Positions 1 to 6,210 of a stretch of 6,346 nt of DNA are shown here, one piece after another (positions within the stretch are counted from its first letter, which is position 1; every line of letters begins with the position of its first letter). The stretch comes from Desulfobacteraceae bacterium (lineage in GTDB: Bacteria; Desulfobacterota; DSM-4660; Desulfatiglandales; JALVMZ01): assembly GCA_027032655.1 (NCBI GenBank), contig JALVMZ010000133.1:1-6346 (forward strand), written 5' to 3'. A model generated the notes under the pieces. It was not told the origin of the DNA. It saw nothing but the letters and a program-made list of their open reading frames with translations, and did no database searches. Both the position numbers and the translations under genes were made by a program.

Positions 1-1204
1 AAACCTCCTCATAACATTCAATGAGTCTCCTGATATCTTCCTCAGCATGTGAAAAAGATACATTATGACTTGAAGATATCAATACACCTCTTCTGAGCAT
101 TTCCTGCATAAAAAGAGTTTTTATCTCCCAGGATGATATACTTCCATGATTATTAATCTTCAAAATAGACCAGGGAGGTTTGCCTTTTATTGAAAAAATT
201 GATTCCAATTGATATTTTTCAATTATTCTTGATACATTATCCATTATAATTTTTCCTGTCTCCCACAATCTATCTATTACAGCATATTCCATTATCTTTT
301 TTATGGTTGCAATAGCAGCTGAAATTGAGAGTGTTTCACCTCCAAATGTAAAAGAAAAAAACACCTCCTCCATCTCTTTCATAAACTCTTTCTTGCCAAC
401 AACTGCTGAAATTGGATAGCCATTTGCCATACTTTTACCAAAGGTTGCAAGGTCAGGAACTATACCAAAAAGGGCTTGAGCACCTCCTATATGAAAACGA
501 AATCCAGTGATAATTTCATCCAGAATAAATAATGCACCGTTTTTATGGGCTAACTCTTTTACCTTCTCCAGAAAACCATCCTCTGGCTCATCCGTATTCA
601 TTGGTTCCATGATTACTGCTGCAAATTCATCCGGATATTTTTCAAAAAGCACCTGAAGTGAAGAAATGTCATTATATTTGAATGGATGTGTTAAGTTCTT
701 TACTTCATCCGGAATACCCTTGTCCCTTGATGTTGATCCAATATACCAATCCTGCCATCCATGGTATCCACAAACAGCTACCCTTTCTCTTCCTGTATAA
801 GCTCTTGCAATGCGAATTGCTCCAGCAGTTGCATCTGAACCATTCTTACCAAAACGCACCATTTCGGCACAAGGAATGATATTAATAAGAATTTCTGCAA
901 GCTCACCCTCTATAGGAGATGGCAGGCTAAATATTACGCCTTTTTCCATTTGATTTATAACAGCAGAATCAACATCAGGATCACAATAGCCAAGAATAAC
1001 CGGAAGTAATCCATTAATAAAGTCTATATATTCATTTCCATCCACATCCCATACATGACTCCCTTTTGCCTTTTCAATAAAATGTGGAGCAAATTCTGGA
1101 TACTGGATATGGCTTTTACTGAATGTCTGAGAGGCAAGGGGTATAACCTTTGACACTTTTTCAAATAGCTCTCTATTCTTTTTGTATCTATTTTGTAATT
1201 TCAT
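1..1204 (-). CDS. Class III PLP-dependent aminotransferase, glutamate-1-semialdehyde aminomutase-like (C-terminus beyond left edge)
   Basis: I translated this frame by hand; it is open from an ATG at 1204 to the left edge (401 codons), so only a short C-terminal piece is missing compared with the usual 420 to 450 residues of the family. Visible landmarks: the N-terminal VWDVDGNEYIDF strand (about residues 51-62), the phosphate-binding GSDAT (122-126), YHGWQDW (147-153), the pyridine-nitrogen aspartate in LDEIITGFR (D229), the Schiff-base lysine in TFGKSMANGYP (K257), and FTFGGET shortly after. All catalytic residues are present, so an active cytosolic enzyme is expected. The family moves amino groups onto carbonyl, often terminal, carbons. 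The start lies 10 nt after the cytidylyltransferase stop, with a GTG codon just before the ATG and no strong ribosome site, which suggests coupled translation. The sugar-operon context argues against a role in haem synthesis; I infer that it aminates a sugar or a substituent, substrate unknown. Confidence 0.88.
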   Translation of the reverse strand, partial: MKLQNRYKKNRELFEKVSKVIPLASQTFSKSHIQYPEFAPHFIEKAKGSHVWDVDGNEYIDFINGLLPVILGYCDPDVDSAVINQMEKGVIFSLPSPIEGELAEILINIIPCAEMVRFGKNGSDATAGAIRIARAYTGRERVAVCGYHGWQDWYIGSTSRDKGIPDEVKNLTHPFKYNDISSLQVLFEKYPDEFAAVIMEPMNTDEPEDGFLEKVKELAHKNGALFILDEIITGFRFHIGGAQALFGIVPDLATFGKSMANGYPISAVVGKKEFMKEMEEVFFSFTFGGETLSISAAIATIKKIMEYAVIDRLWETGKIIMDNVSRIIEKYQLESIFSIKGKPPWSILKINNHGSISSWEIKTLFMQEMLRRGVLISSSHNVSFSHAEEDIRRLIECYEEV

Positions 1205-1214
1205 CACATCAACT

Positions 1215-1961
1215 CTATTTTCTAACTGTTTTTATATTTCTTTTATGTATTGAATTAATACTCAGTCTTGCAAGATCCCTGGTCTGCCACGCAATTACAT
1301 CAAGCCATCCGAAATATTTATCTTTTTTGTAAAGGTCTTCATATACAGCTTTAATAAGCTGGTAATCTTCGGGTTCATCAAGTGTCCATCTCAAATGAGA
1401 AAAATCAGCCGGACCTCTGAAGTTGCTGATCCTTCCACTTTTTTTTACCTTATTGCGAATATATGGAACCACATGCTCCAGTTCCTTTGAAGATGTTGAA
1501 TTATAATAAGCTTCATCAAGGATAGAAAAAGTAAATACTTCAGTATCAAGACCATCAGGATAGGATGGTGGGAGCACATTGGATACATAATCTACCATAT
1601 CCTGATTTTTAATAAAATGATCTATTACGAGATCAATGACATTATAATCATGTAAAGGGCAATCTCCTGTTAATCTTACTATTACATCTGCTTTTTCCAT
1701 TTTCCCTATATGCCAAAAGCGGGAAAGCACATTTTCCAAGCTTCCTCTGAAAACATTATATCCTTCTCTTTCTACCAGTTCAGCAAGCACATTATCAGTT
1801 TCGTCGTTAGATGTGGCGAGCCATAATGAATCCATATAAGCTGATTTTGATACCCTTTCTAACATATGAAGGATTAATGGTTTCCCCGCACCATCAAGCA
1901 GAACTTTACCTGGCAGTCGTGTTGATGAAGTCCTTGCCTGAACTATGCCTACTATTTTCAT
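1215..1961 (-). CDS. spsF: SpsF-type cytidylyltransferase (nucleotide-sugar activation)
   Basis: A 248-residue protein of the SpsF/CMP-sugar synthetase group (COG1861 type), close to the usual family length. The N-terminal nucleotide-binding signature GIVQARTSSTRLPGK spans residues 5-19, with R10, R15 and K19 as the expected triphosphate contacts. The LATSNDETDN segment (48-57) and the metal-binding LTGDCPL (97-103, D100) follow. The enzyme is expected to transfer CMP from CTP to an acidic sugar in the cytosol. Bacillus subtilis SpsF belongs to the spore-coat sugar operon, where it is grouped with a nonulosonic acid synthase-like protein. Here it stands where pseF would be expected in a pseudaminic acid locus, so it is the best candidate for making the CMP-activated sugar; that role is inferred. 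The ATG is 10 nt downstream of the aldo/keto reductase stop and has only a weak upstream GGG, consistent with translational coupling. The exact sugar substrate cannot be read from sequence. Confidence 0.9.
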   Translation of the reverse strand: MKIVGIVQARTSSTRLPGKVLLDGAGKPLILHMLERVSKSAYMDSLWLATSNDETDNVLAELVEREGYNVFRGSLENVLSRFWHIGKMEKADVIVRLTGDCPLHDYNVIDLVIDHFIKNQDMVDYVSNVLPPSYPDGLDTEVFTFSILDEAYYNSTSSKELEHVVPYIRNKVKKSGRISNFRGPADFSHLRWTLDEPEDYQLIKAVYEDLYKKDKYFGWLDVIAWQTRDLARLSINSIHKRNIKTVRK

Positions 1962-1971
1962 CCCAAAATAA

Positions 1972-2886
1972 TCAATTCTGGATTGTCCATAAGGAAGGAT
2001 TTATAAGGGTTTGATCCTCAGATGTCATACTATCCAGATTGGGCAATGATATATCTCTGGCCATACTAAAAATAGAGATATTCTCTTTTAATTGAGAAGA
2101 AGTTTCAGCTCCTAATATTATCATGGCATTTTTTGATGTTTGAACAACGAATGATACTGCAAGATTCTTTAATGATACACCAATCATTTTTGATATTTCT
2201 CTTAATTTAAAAAGAGATCCCTTTGCATGTTCCATACCCCGGGGTAACTGTTCAGGCTCTATCAGCAAAAGCCCCTGAAGGAACACACTTCTTATGAAAA
2301 TTTTCTTTTTTTTAGATTCTGCAAGATCGAAAATTCCTTCTCTCCTTGCTCTTTGATCAAGCAGATTATATGGCAATTGAATGATATCTATCTCGCTCAT
2401 ATTAATAGACTCTTTTGCCTTTTCCATTGAATATACTGAAACACCAAAATGCTTTATTAATCCCCGTGCCTTTAACTCTGAAATATTATTGATAATGGAA
2501 TCATTTAAATGATCAAGTATCGACTCTCTGTGAAGCAAAAGGCCCCAAAGCTGGGTGATTTTAAGCTTTTTAATGGATATATTCACACTACCAAATAGCT
2601 CTTCTTGATCCATAAGATTTATTTCTGGCCTTAGCTTTGTTATTACTTTAAGATCAATTCCATTTCCTGGTTTGATCTCTTTAAAACATCTCCCTAAAAT
2701 CTCTTCACTTTTACCATATGCCTGTGCTGTATCAAAAAAGATGATTCCATTATCAATTGCAGTTTTAACTATATCAATGGCTTCTAAAAAATGGGGTTTT
2801 CCTGTTTTATTTGCTATTCCGTAGTCCATACCAAGTTGGGCTGTGCCGAGAACTAAAGGCAGAATATTGCTCTTTTCAGTAGCCAT
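1972..2886 (-). CDS. Aldo/keto reductase in a nonulosonic acid-type operon
   Basis: A 304-residue NAD(P)H-dependent oxidoreductase of the aldo/keto reductase superfamily (TIM barrel, cytosolic). It opens with LGTAQLGMDYGI (residues 13-24), typical of the subgroup found in polysaccharide loci. The catalytic tetrad is complete: D52 and Y57 in FFDTAQAYG, K84 in ITKLRPE, and H119 in LLLHRE. The C-terminal cofactor region includes IILGAET, about residues 257-263. Length is normal for the family. The gene starts 9 nt after the pseB stop and ends 10 nt before the cytidylyltransferase; no good Shine-Dalgarno is visible, so it probably depends on ribosomes finishing pseB. The canonical pseudaminic acid pathway contains no aldo/keto reductase, so I infer that it alters the precursor or finished sugar, or supplies a side-chain group. 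Whether it reduces a carbonyl or oxidises an alcohol is unknown. Confidence 0.9.
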   Translation of the reverse strand: MATEKSNILPLVLGTAQLGMDYGIANKTGKPHFLEAIDIVKTAIDNGIIFFDTAQAYGKSEEILGRCFKEIKPGNGIDLKVITKLRPEINLMDQEELFGSVNISIKKLKITQLWGLLLHRESILDHLNDSIINNISELKARGLIKHFGVSVYSMEKAKESINMSEIDIIQLPYNLLDQRARREGIFDLAESKKKKIFIRSVFLQGLLLIEPEQLPRGMEHAKGSLFKLREISKMIGVSLKNLAVSFVVQTSKNAMIILGAETSSQLKENISIFSMARDISLPNLDSMTSEDQTLINPSLWTIQN

Positions 2887-2895
2887 TACAGAAAA

Positions 2896-3876
2896 TTACA
2901 ATTTTCTTAACAATTCTCTCATCTCATCAATGGATAAAAATCTGGGATTGCTTCCTGAATTATATTCAAAGTCTTCCGGAACAGGTTTAGAACCATTATA
3001 ATTGCACCTGCGCCTCCAATATAAGAAATCCGGTTGTATTATATAGAAATCTCCCATATCAATGGTTCTCCTTGCATCCTCTCTGGGTATCATAATTTCA
3101 TGTAGTTTTTCACCTGGTCTGATGCCAATTATCTCAGTTTTACACCTGGGGCATATTGCCTTTGCAAGGTCCATAATATTCATACTTGGAATTTTGGGGA
3201 CAAAGAGTTCTCCCCCCACCATCATTTCAAAACACCGAAGGACAAAATTTACTCCCTGCTCAAGGGTTATCCAGAATCGGGTCATACGAGGATCTGTAAT
3301 AGTTAAAACACCCTTTTCTTTCTGTTTCAAAAATAGTGGAATAACACTGCCTCTGCTTCCAACCACATTACCGTAACGAACAACGCTAAAAATAGTTCCG
3401 TCCCTTTTTGTATAAGAATTTCCAGCAATAAACAATTTATCAGCACAGAGTTTTGTAGCGCCATATAGATTTATTGGATTGGCTGCCTTATCCGTGCTGA
3501 GGGCAATTACCTTTTTCACCCCCTGATCAATTGCCACATTTATAATATTTTGAGCTCCAATGATATTTGTTTTGACAGCTTCAAATGGATTATATTCAAG
3601 AGTGGGAACCTGTTTCAAGGCAGCTGCATGTATTACATAGTCAACGCCCTGAAAAGCCCTGTGAAGTCGTTCCTTATCTCTCACATCTCCTATAAAGTAT
3701 CGCATACACTCATATTTGGAATCAGGTAATTGTTGACGCATCTCCCATTGCTTCAACTCATCTCTGCTGAATATTATAAGTTTTTTGGGTTTATATCTTT
3801 TAAGAACAATTTCAGTGCATTTTTTACCAAATGATCCCGTACCACCTGTAATCAGAATCACTTTGTCATTCAGCAT
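2896..3876 (-). CDS. pseB: PseB, UDP-N-acetylglucosamine 4,6-dehydratase (5-inverting)
   Basis: This is the first pseudaminic acid pathway enzyme: it removes water across C4-C6 of UDP-GlcNAc and inverts C5, giving the UDP-4-keto-6-deoxy-L-AltNAc intermediate, with bound NADP(H). The 326-residue protein is an extended short-chain dehydrogenase. The dinucleotide fold motif GGTGSFG lies at residues 11-17, followed by FSRDELKQWEMR (36-47), IGDVRD (62-67) and HAAALKQVP (83-91). The catalytic set typical of PseB/FlaA1 is intact: D129 and K130 in STDKAANP, then Y138 and K142 in LYGATK. IGIRPGEKLHE and the SGSNPRFLS ending also match the family. These features separate it from the retaining, membrane-bound PglF/WbpM dehydratases, since it lacks the long N-terminal membrane part. 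The ATG is preceded by GGAG at 3891-3888, spaced 11 nt. It heads the tight run of four downstream genes and follows hepT after 85 nt. Confidence 0.95.
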   Translation of the reverse strand: MLNDKVILITGGTGSFGKKCTEIVLKRYKPKKLIIFSRDELKQWEMRQQLPDSKYECMRYFIGDVRDKERLHRAFQGVDYVIHAAALKQVPTLEYNPFEAVKTNIIGAQNIINVAIDQGVKKVIALSTDKAANPINLYGATKLCADKLFIAGNSYTKRDGTIFSVVRYGNVVGSRGSVIPLFLKQKEKGVLTITDPRMTRFWITLEQGVNFVLRCFEMMVGGELFVPKIPSMNIMDLAKAICPRCKTEIIGIRPGEKLHEIMIPREDARRTIDMGDFYIIQPDFLYWRRRCNYNGSKPVPEDFEYNSGSNPRFLSIDEMRELLRKL

Positions 3877-3944
3877 GTCTTAATATTCTCCATCATCTTT
3901 TAATTCAATAGGACTAATCATTAGATAATCTTCAATCTGAACCA

Positions 3945-3950
3945 ATTATA
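3945..3950 (-). promoter_or_regulatory. Possible -10 element upstream of pseB
   Basis: The minus strand reads TATAAT here, a perfect sigma-70-type -10 box, inside the hepT-pseB gap and about 70 nt before the pseB start. The hexamer 17 nt upstream (CAGAAA) is a poor -35, and there is no extended TGn. A perfect hexamer in such AT-rich DNA arises easily by chance, so this is only a candidate for a promoter that would restore expression of pseB and the genes after it downstream of the toxin-antitoxin pair. Confidence 0.2.
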
Positions 3951-3961
3951 TTCTCATTATT

Positions 3962-4399
3962 TCAATCTTTCTGGATTAGGTTATATATTGATTCAATATA
4001 TTTTTTATATATTTTTACAAAATACTCTATTTTTCTTTCCTTCCATACCCTTTTTATGCCAACATCATATGAATGAACCAATTCATTTCTAAAACTAACA
4101 GTATCAATTAGTTTTCTAATAAATCCATCATCTATATTGATAATCTGCTGTATCTTCCAGAATGAATCTTTATTGCTCAGTATCTCTTCTTTTAGCATTA
4201 CTTCGGTTAAATATTGATTTATGTCAACAGCACAATCAACTATCTCCTGAATTACCTTTTCTATTGCCTTAATCTTTTCAAACTCTTTTGATATATCATC
4301 AATTTTTACTGATGAATATCTATTTAAATATTCTATCCTTTTAGTGATAAAAAGGAGTTTTCTTTTAATGAACTGTTTATCTAAGATGATGCACCCCAA
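3962..4399 (-). CDS. hepT: HepT-like HEPN-domain ribonuclease toxin
   Basis: A 145-residue, mostly helical, Lys/Ile-rich protein. Residues 104-111 (RNELVHSY) form the RX4HXY motif of the HepT family: R104 and H109 are the expected RNase active-site residues, and Y111 is the tyrosine that, in the characterised Shewanella pair, the partner MntA modifies with AMP units to silence the toxin. The N-terminal LDKQFIKRKLLFITKRIEYL (about 6-25) matches the usual first helix. The start appears to be TTG at 4399, overlapping the last codons of mntA by 19 nt. The next in-frame ATG (residue 68) would remove the first helices, so TTG or a nearby rare start is needed. A strong ribosome site is absent, so translation is probably coupled to mntA. 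G+C by hand count over 3961-4380 is about a quarter, lower than the flanking sugar genes. The active site is intact; toxicity is inferred from the family. Confidence 0.88.
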   Translation of the reverse strand: MGCIILDKQFIKRKLLFITKRIEYLNRYSSVKIDDISKEFEKIKAIEKVIQEIVDCAVDINQYLTEVMLKEEILSNKDSFWKIQQIINIDDGFIRKLIDTVSFRNELVHSYDVGIKRVWKERKIEYFVKIYKKYIESIYNLIQKD

Positions 4400-4839
4400 A
4401 TTGTATCCAATCTATTTTTTAATATTCTGTCCCAATTTAAGGTATATTTAAGATTATCCTCAACCAGAAATCTCCAATGAAGCCTCTGAAAACTGTAAAA
4501 TCCTTTTTGATGTTCGTAAAGCAGAATCCCCTCTTTCAATATACGATTAAGTAGAATAATATTGTATGAGGTTATTTCCACTAAATCTATATCCCTTTTA
4601 AAATAATTTTCTATTGATTCAAAGGCTTCTCTTAATTTTCTAAATAATTCTGTATCTTCCCAGATGGGCATTTTTGAAATCAGAGCAATATCTATATCAC
4701 TCCATTCCCTCAGCCATCCTCTTGAGGCAGAACCAAAAAGGACTGCCAGTTTAAATTGAAACTCCTCTGCTAAAGGTTTTAACATTTCCTTTAATTCTGT
4801 TACCAACCGAATATAAATATCAGAATTTTGTTTATTCAT
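4381..4839 (-). CDS. mntA: MntA-like minimal nucleotidyltransferase antitoxin
   Basis: A 152-residue protein with the minimal nucleotidyltransferase (DNA polymerase beta-type) fold. The GSX10DXD signature is exact: G36-S37 in LFGSASRG and D48/D50 in SDIDIAL. A later acidic strand (RDIDLVEI, with D85) supplies the likely third metal ligand. In the well-studied family members this enzyme uses ATP to attach AMP units to the tyrosine of the HepT RX4HXY motif, neutralising the RNase; it acts in the cytosol and as a complex with HepT. The partner gene follows immediately and overlaps by 19 nt, confirming the pairing. The ATG at 4839 has a strong Shine-Dalgarno, AGGAAG at 4850-4845, five bases before the start, much better than those of most sugar genes in this window. 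It lies 104 nt after pseC. Stand-alone MNT proteins in antibiotic or other nucleotidyl transfer are an alternative but unlikely given hepT. Confidence 0.9.
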   Translation of the reverse strand: MNKQNSDIYIRLVTELKEMLKPLAEEFQFKLAVLFGSASRGWLREWSDIDIALISKMPIWEDTELFRKLREAFESIENYFKRDIDLVEITSYNIILLNRILKEGILLYEHQKGFYSFQRLHWRFLVEDNLKYTLNWDRILKNRLDTIWGASS

Positions 4840-4943
4840 CAGGACTTCCTTTTTATAATGAATTGAAACATCTTACAGATCTGACAATCAATCTATCTGT
4901 ATATAATTTAATGATGATCTCCTTCAGAATATCAACTGACTGC
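4840..4943. other. pseC-mntA spacer
   Basis: The longest gap in the window. It holds the mntA ribosome site at its low-coordinate end and an inverted repeat, ACAGAT at 4875-4880 with ATCTGT at 4895-4900 (14-nt loop). No T-run follows on the transcribed strand, so no terminator is called. No convincing -35/-10 pair was found. A run of about 35 codons without a stop on the minus strand ends at a TAA close to the mntA ribosome site, but it has no usual start and no recognised similarity. Confidence 0.5.
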
Positions 4944-6176
4944 TTATAAAGCTCTTTTATCTTTTATTGCAGTATTATTTAAAAGGTGGAACACTGTATC
5001 CACAACATAATGAAATTCGTTATCACTTAAGCCAGGGAAAAGAGGCAAACTTATACAGCCTGAAAAATATGTCTCTGCTTCAGGAAAATCCTCTGGTTGA
5101 AAACCCTGTCTTCTGTAATATGGATGACGATATATCGGGATATAGTGCACCTGGGCGTATATCCCCTTTTCCCTCAGTTTTATAAAAAATTCATCCCTTG
5201 TAAGCGGAGCTCTTTTTGTTAATCTCAATGGATAGAGATGATAGCAGGGGTCGGACCCATCTGGTAAGGGGGGTAAGATAACAAGACCTCTTTCTTCAAG
5301 CTCCTTAAATTCATCATTATAGGCCATTACAATCTTCTGCCTTCTTTTCTTAAATTCCTCTATCCTGTTTAATTGAGATATACCCAGCGCGCATTGAATA
5401 TCCGTTATTCTTCCATTATACCCTAAATAGTGCATCTCATAATACCATGGGGGGATATTGAAAGATGAACCTTCATTGCTTGAGAATATGTTATAGTGTT
5501 TTATCCCTTTTTTTTCTCTTTCAACTCCATGATTTGCCAGCAATTTGGCCTTTCTGGCAAGATCAGGATCATTTGTAAGTATGACACCACCTTCTCCGGT
5601 GGTTATGGTCTTAACTGGATGAAATGAAAAAATAGCCATGTCTGAATGAGCACATGAACCACAGTGATATTTTCTTTCATTATACTTATAAGTGGAGCCA
5701 ATGGCATGGGCTGCATCTTCTATTATTTTAAACCCGAATCGCTTAGACAATTCCCTGATTTCAGGGAGGGGGGCAGGAATTCCAGCAAAGTCAACAGGTA
5801 TCACTACATCAGGGACTTTATTTTTTTTACAATATTGTTCAAGTTTATTTACTGAAATACAGAGGGTTTCCGGGTCTATATCTATAAAAGCAACCCTTGC
5901 TCCACAACCTGCTATACAGTTGGCTGATGCAATAAAGGATATGGGTGAGGTGATCCCCAATGCATTATCATCCAGCCCCAATACCATACATGCAATCTGA
6001 AGGGCAAGTGTGCCATTGGATACAGCAATGGTATATTTTGCACCTGTATATTCAGCGAGCTTTTGCTCAAATTCCTTTACCTTAGGCCCCTGGGTAATCC
6101 AGTCTGATTTGAGCACTTCACAGACAGCTTCAATATCCTCTTCGCTTATACTTTGCCTGGCATATGGAATATTCAT
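4944..6176 (-). CDS. pseC: PseC, UDP-4-amino-4,6-dideoxy-N-acetyl-beta-L-altrosamine transaminase
   Basis: This PLP enzyme of the DegT/DnrJ/EryC1 family performs the second pseudaminic acid step, transferring an amino group (usually from glutamate) to C4 of the PseB product. From the start chosen here it has 410 residues. The N-terminus MNIPYARQSISEEDI is the hallmark PseC opening, followed by LKSDWITQGP (22-31), SNGTLALQ (53-60), EDAAHAIGS (153-161) and the Schiff-base lysine K189 in SFHPVKTITTGEGG. HPYYRRQGF and ISLPLFPGLS close the protein as in other PseC enzymes. The frame is open to an ATG at 6329 and on to the window edge, but those 51 extra residues do not resemble PseC and overlap a better-looking upstream gene end, so I place the start at 6176. 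The ribosome site is weak (GAGAG at 6194-6190, spaced 13 nt). A toxin-antitoxin pair separates it from pseB. Confidence 0.93.
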   Translation of the reverse strand: MNIPYARQSISEEDIEAVCEVLKSDWITQGPKVKEFEQKLAEYTGAKYTIAVSNGTLALQIACMVLGLDDNALGITSPISFIASANCIAGCGARVAFIDIDPETLCISVNKLEQYCKKNKVPDVVIPVDFAGIPAPLPEIRELSKRFGFKIIEDAAHAIGSTYKYNERKYHCGSCAHSDMAIFSFHPVKTITTGEGGVILTNDPDLARKAKLLANHGVEREKKGIKHYNIFSSNEGSSFNIPPWYYEMHYLGYNGRITDIQCALGISQLNRIEEFKKRRQKIVMAYNDEFKELEERGLVILPPLPDGSDPCYHLYPLRLTKRAPLTRDEFFIKLREKGIYAQVHYIPIYRHPYYRRQGFQPEDFPEAETYFSGCISLPLFPGLSDNEFHYVVDTVFHLLNNTAIKDKRAL

Positions 6177-6210
6177 AAAATAGACGACGCTCTCATGGAT
6201 TTTATAGCAT

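Noticed and set aside
1..1204. hemL (tetrapyrrole biosynthesis)
   Set aside because: The family is right, but the operon is entirely sugar-related and the protein differs from HemL around the catalytic lysine.
682..1332. Plus-strand open frames at 682-879 and 1150-1332
   Set aside because: They lie antisense to the class III aminotransferase and the end of spsF, have no recognisable domains, and show composition expected of a reversed coding strand.
1811..2014. Plus-strand open frame of 67 codons
   Set aside because: It is antisense to the spsF start and the aldo/keto reductase end, both well supported by motifs.
3062..3376. Plus-strand open frame of 104 codons
   Set aside because: It lies wholly antisense to pseB, whose motifs continue across the region; the hydrophobic look comes from the reversed codons.
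4875..4900. Inverted repeat ACAGAT/ATCTGT as a terminator after pseC
   Set aside because: The stem is only 6 bp with a 14-nt loop and no T-run follows on the transcribed strand.
4840..4943. Small protein gene in the pseC-mntA spacer
   Set aside because: The stop-free run lacks a usual start codon with a ribosome site, and a run of this length is not surprising in AT-rich DNA.
4967..6000. Plus-strand open frames at 4967-5185, 5664-5855 and 5692-6000
   Set aside because: All lie antisense to pseC, overlap one another, and show no family signature.
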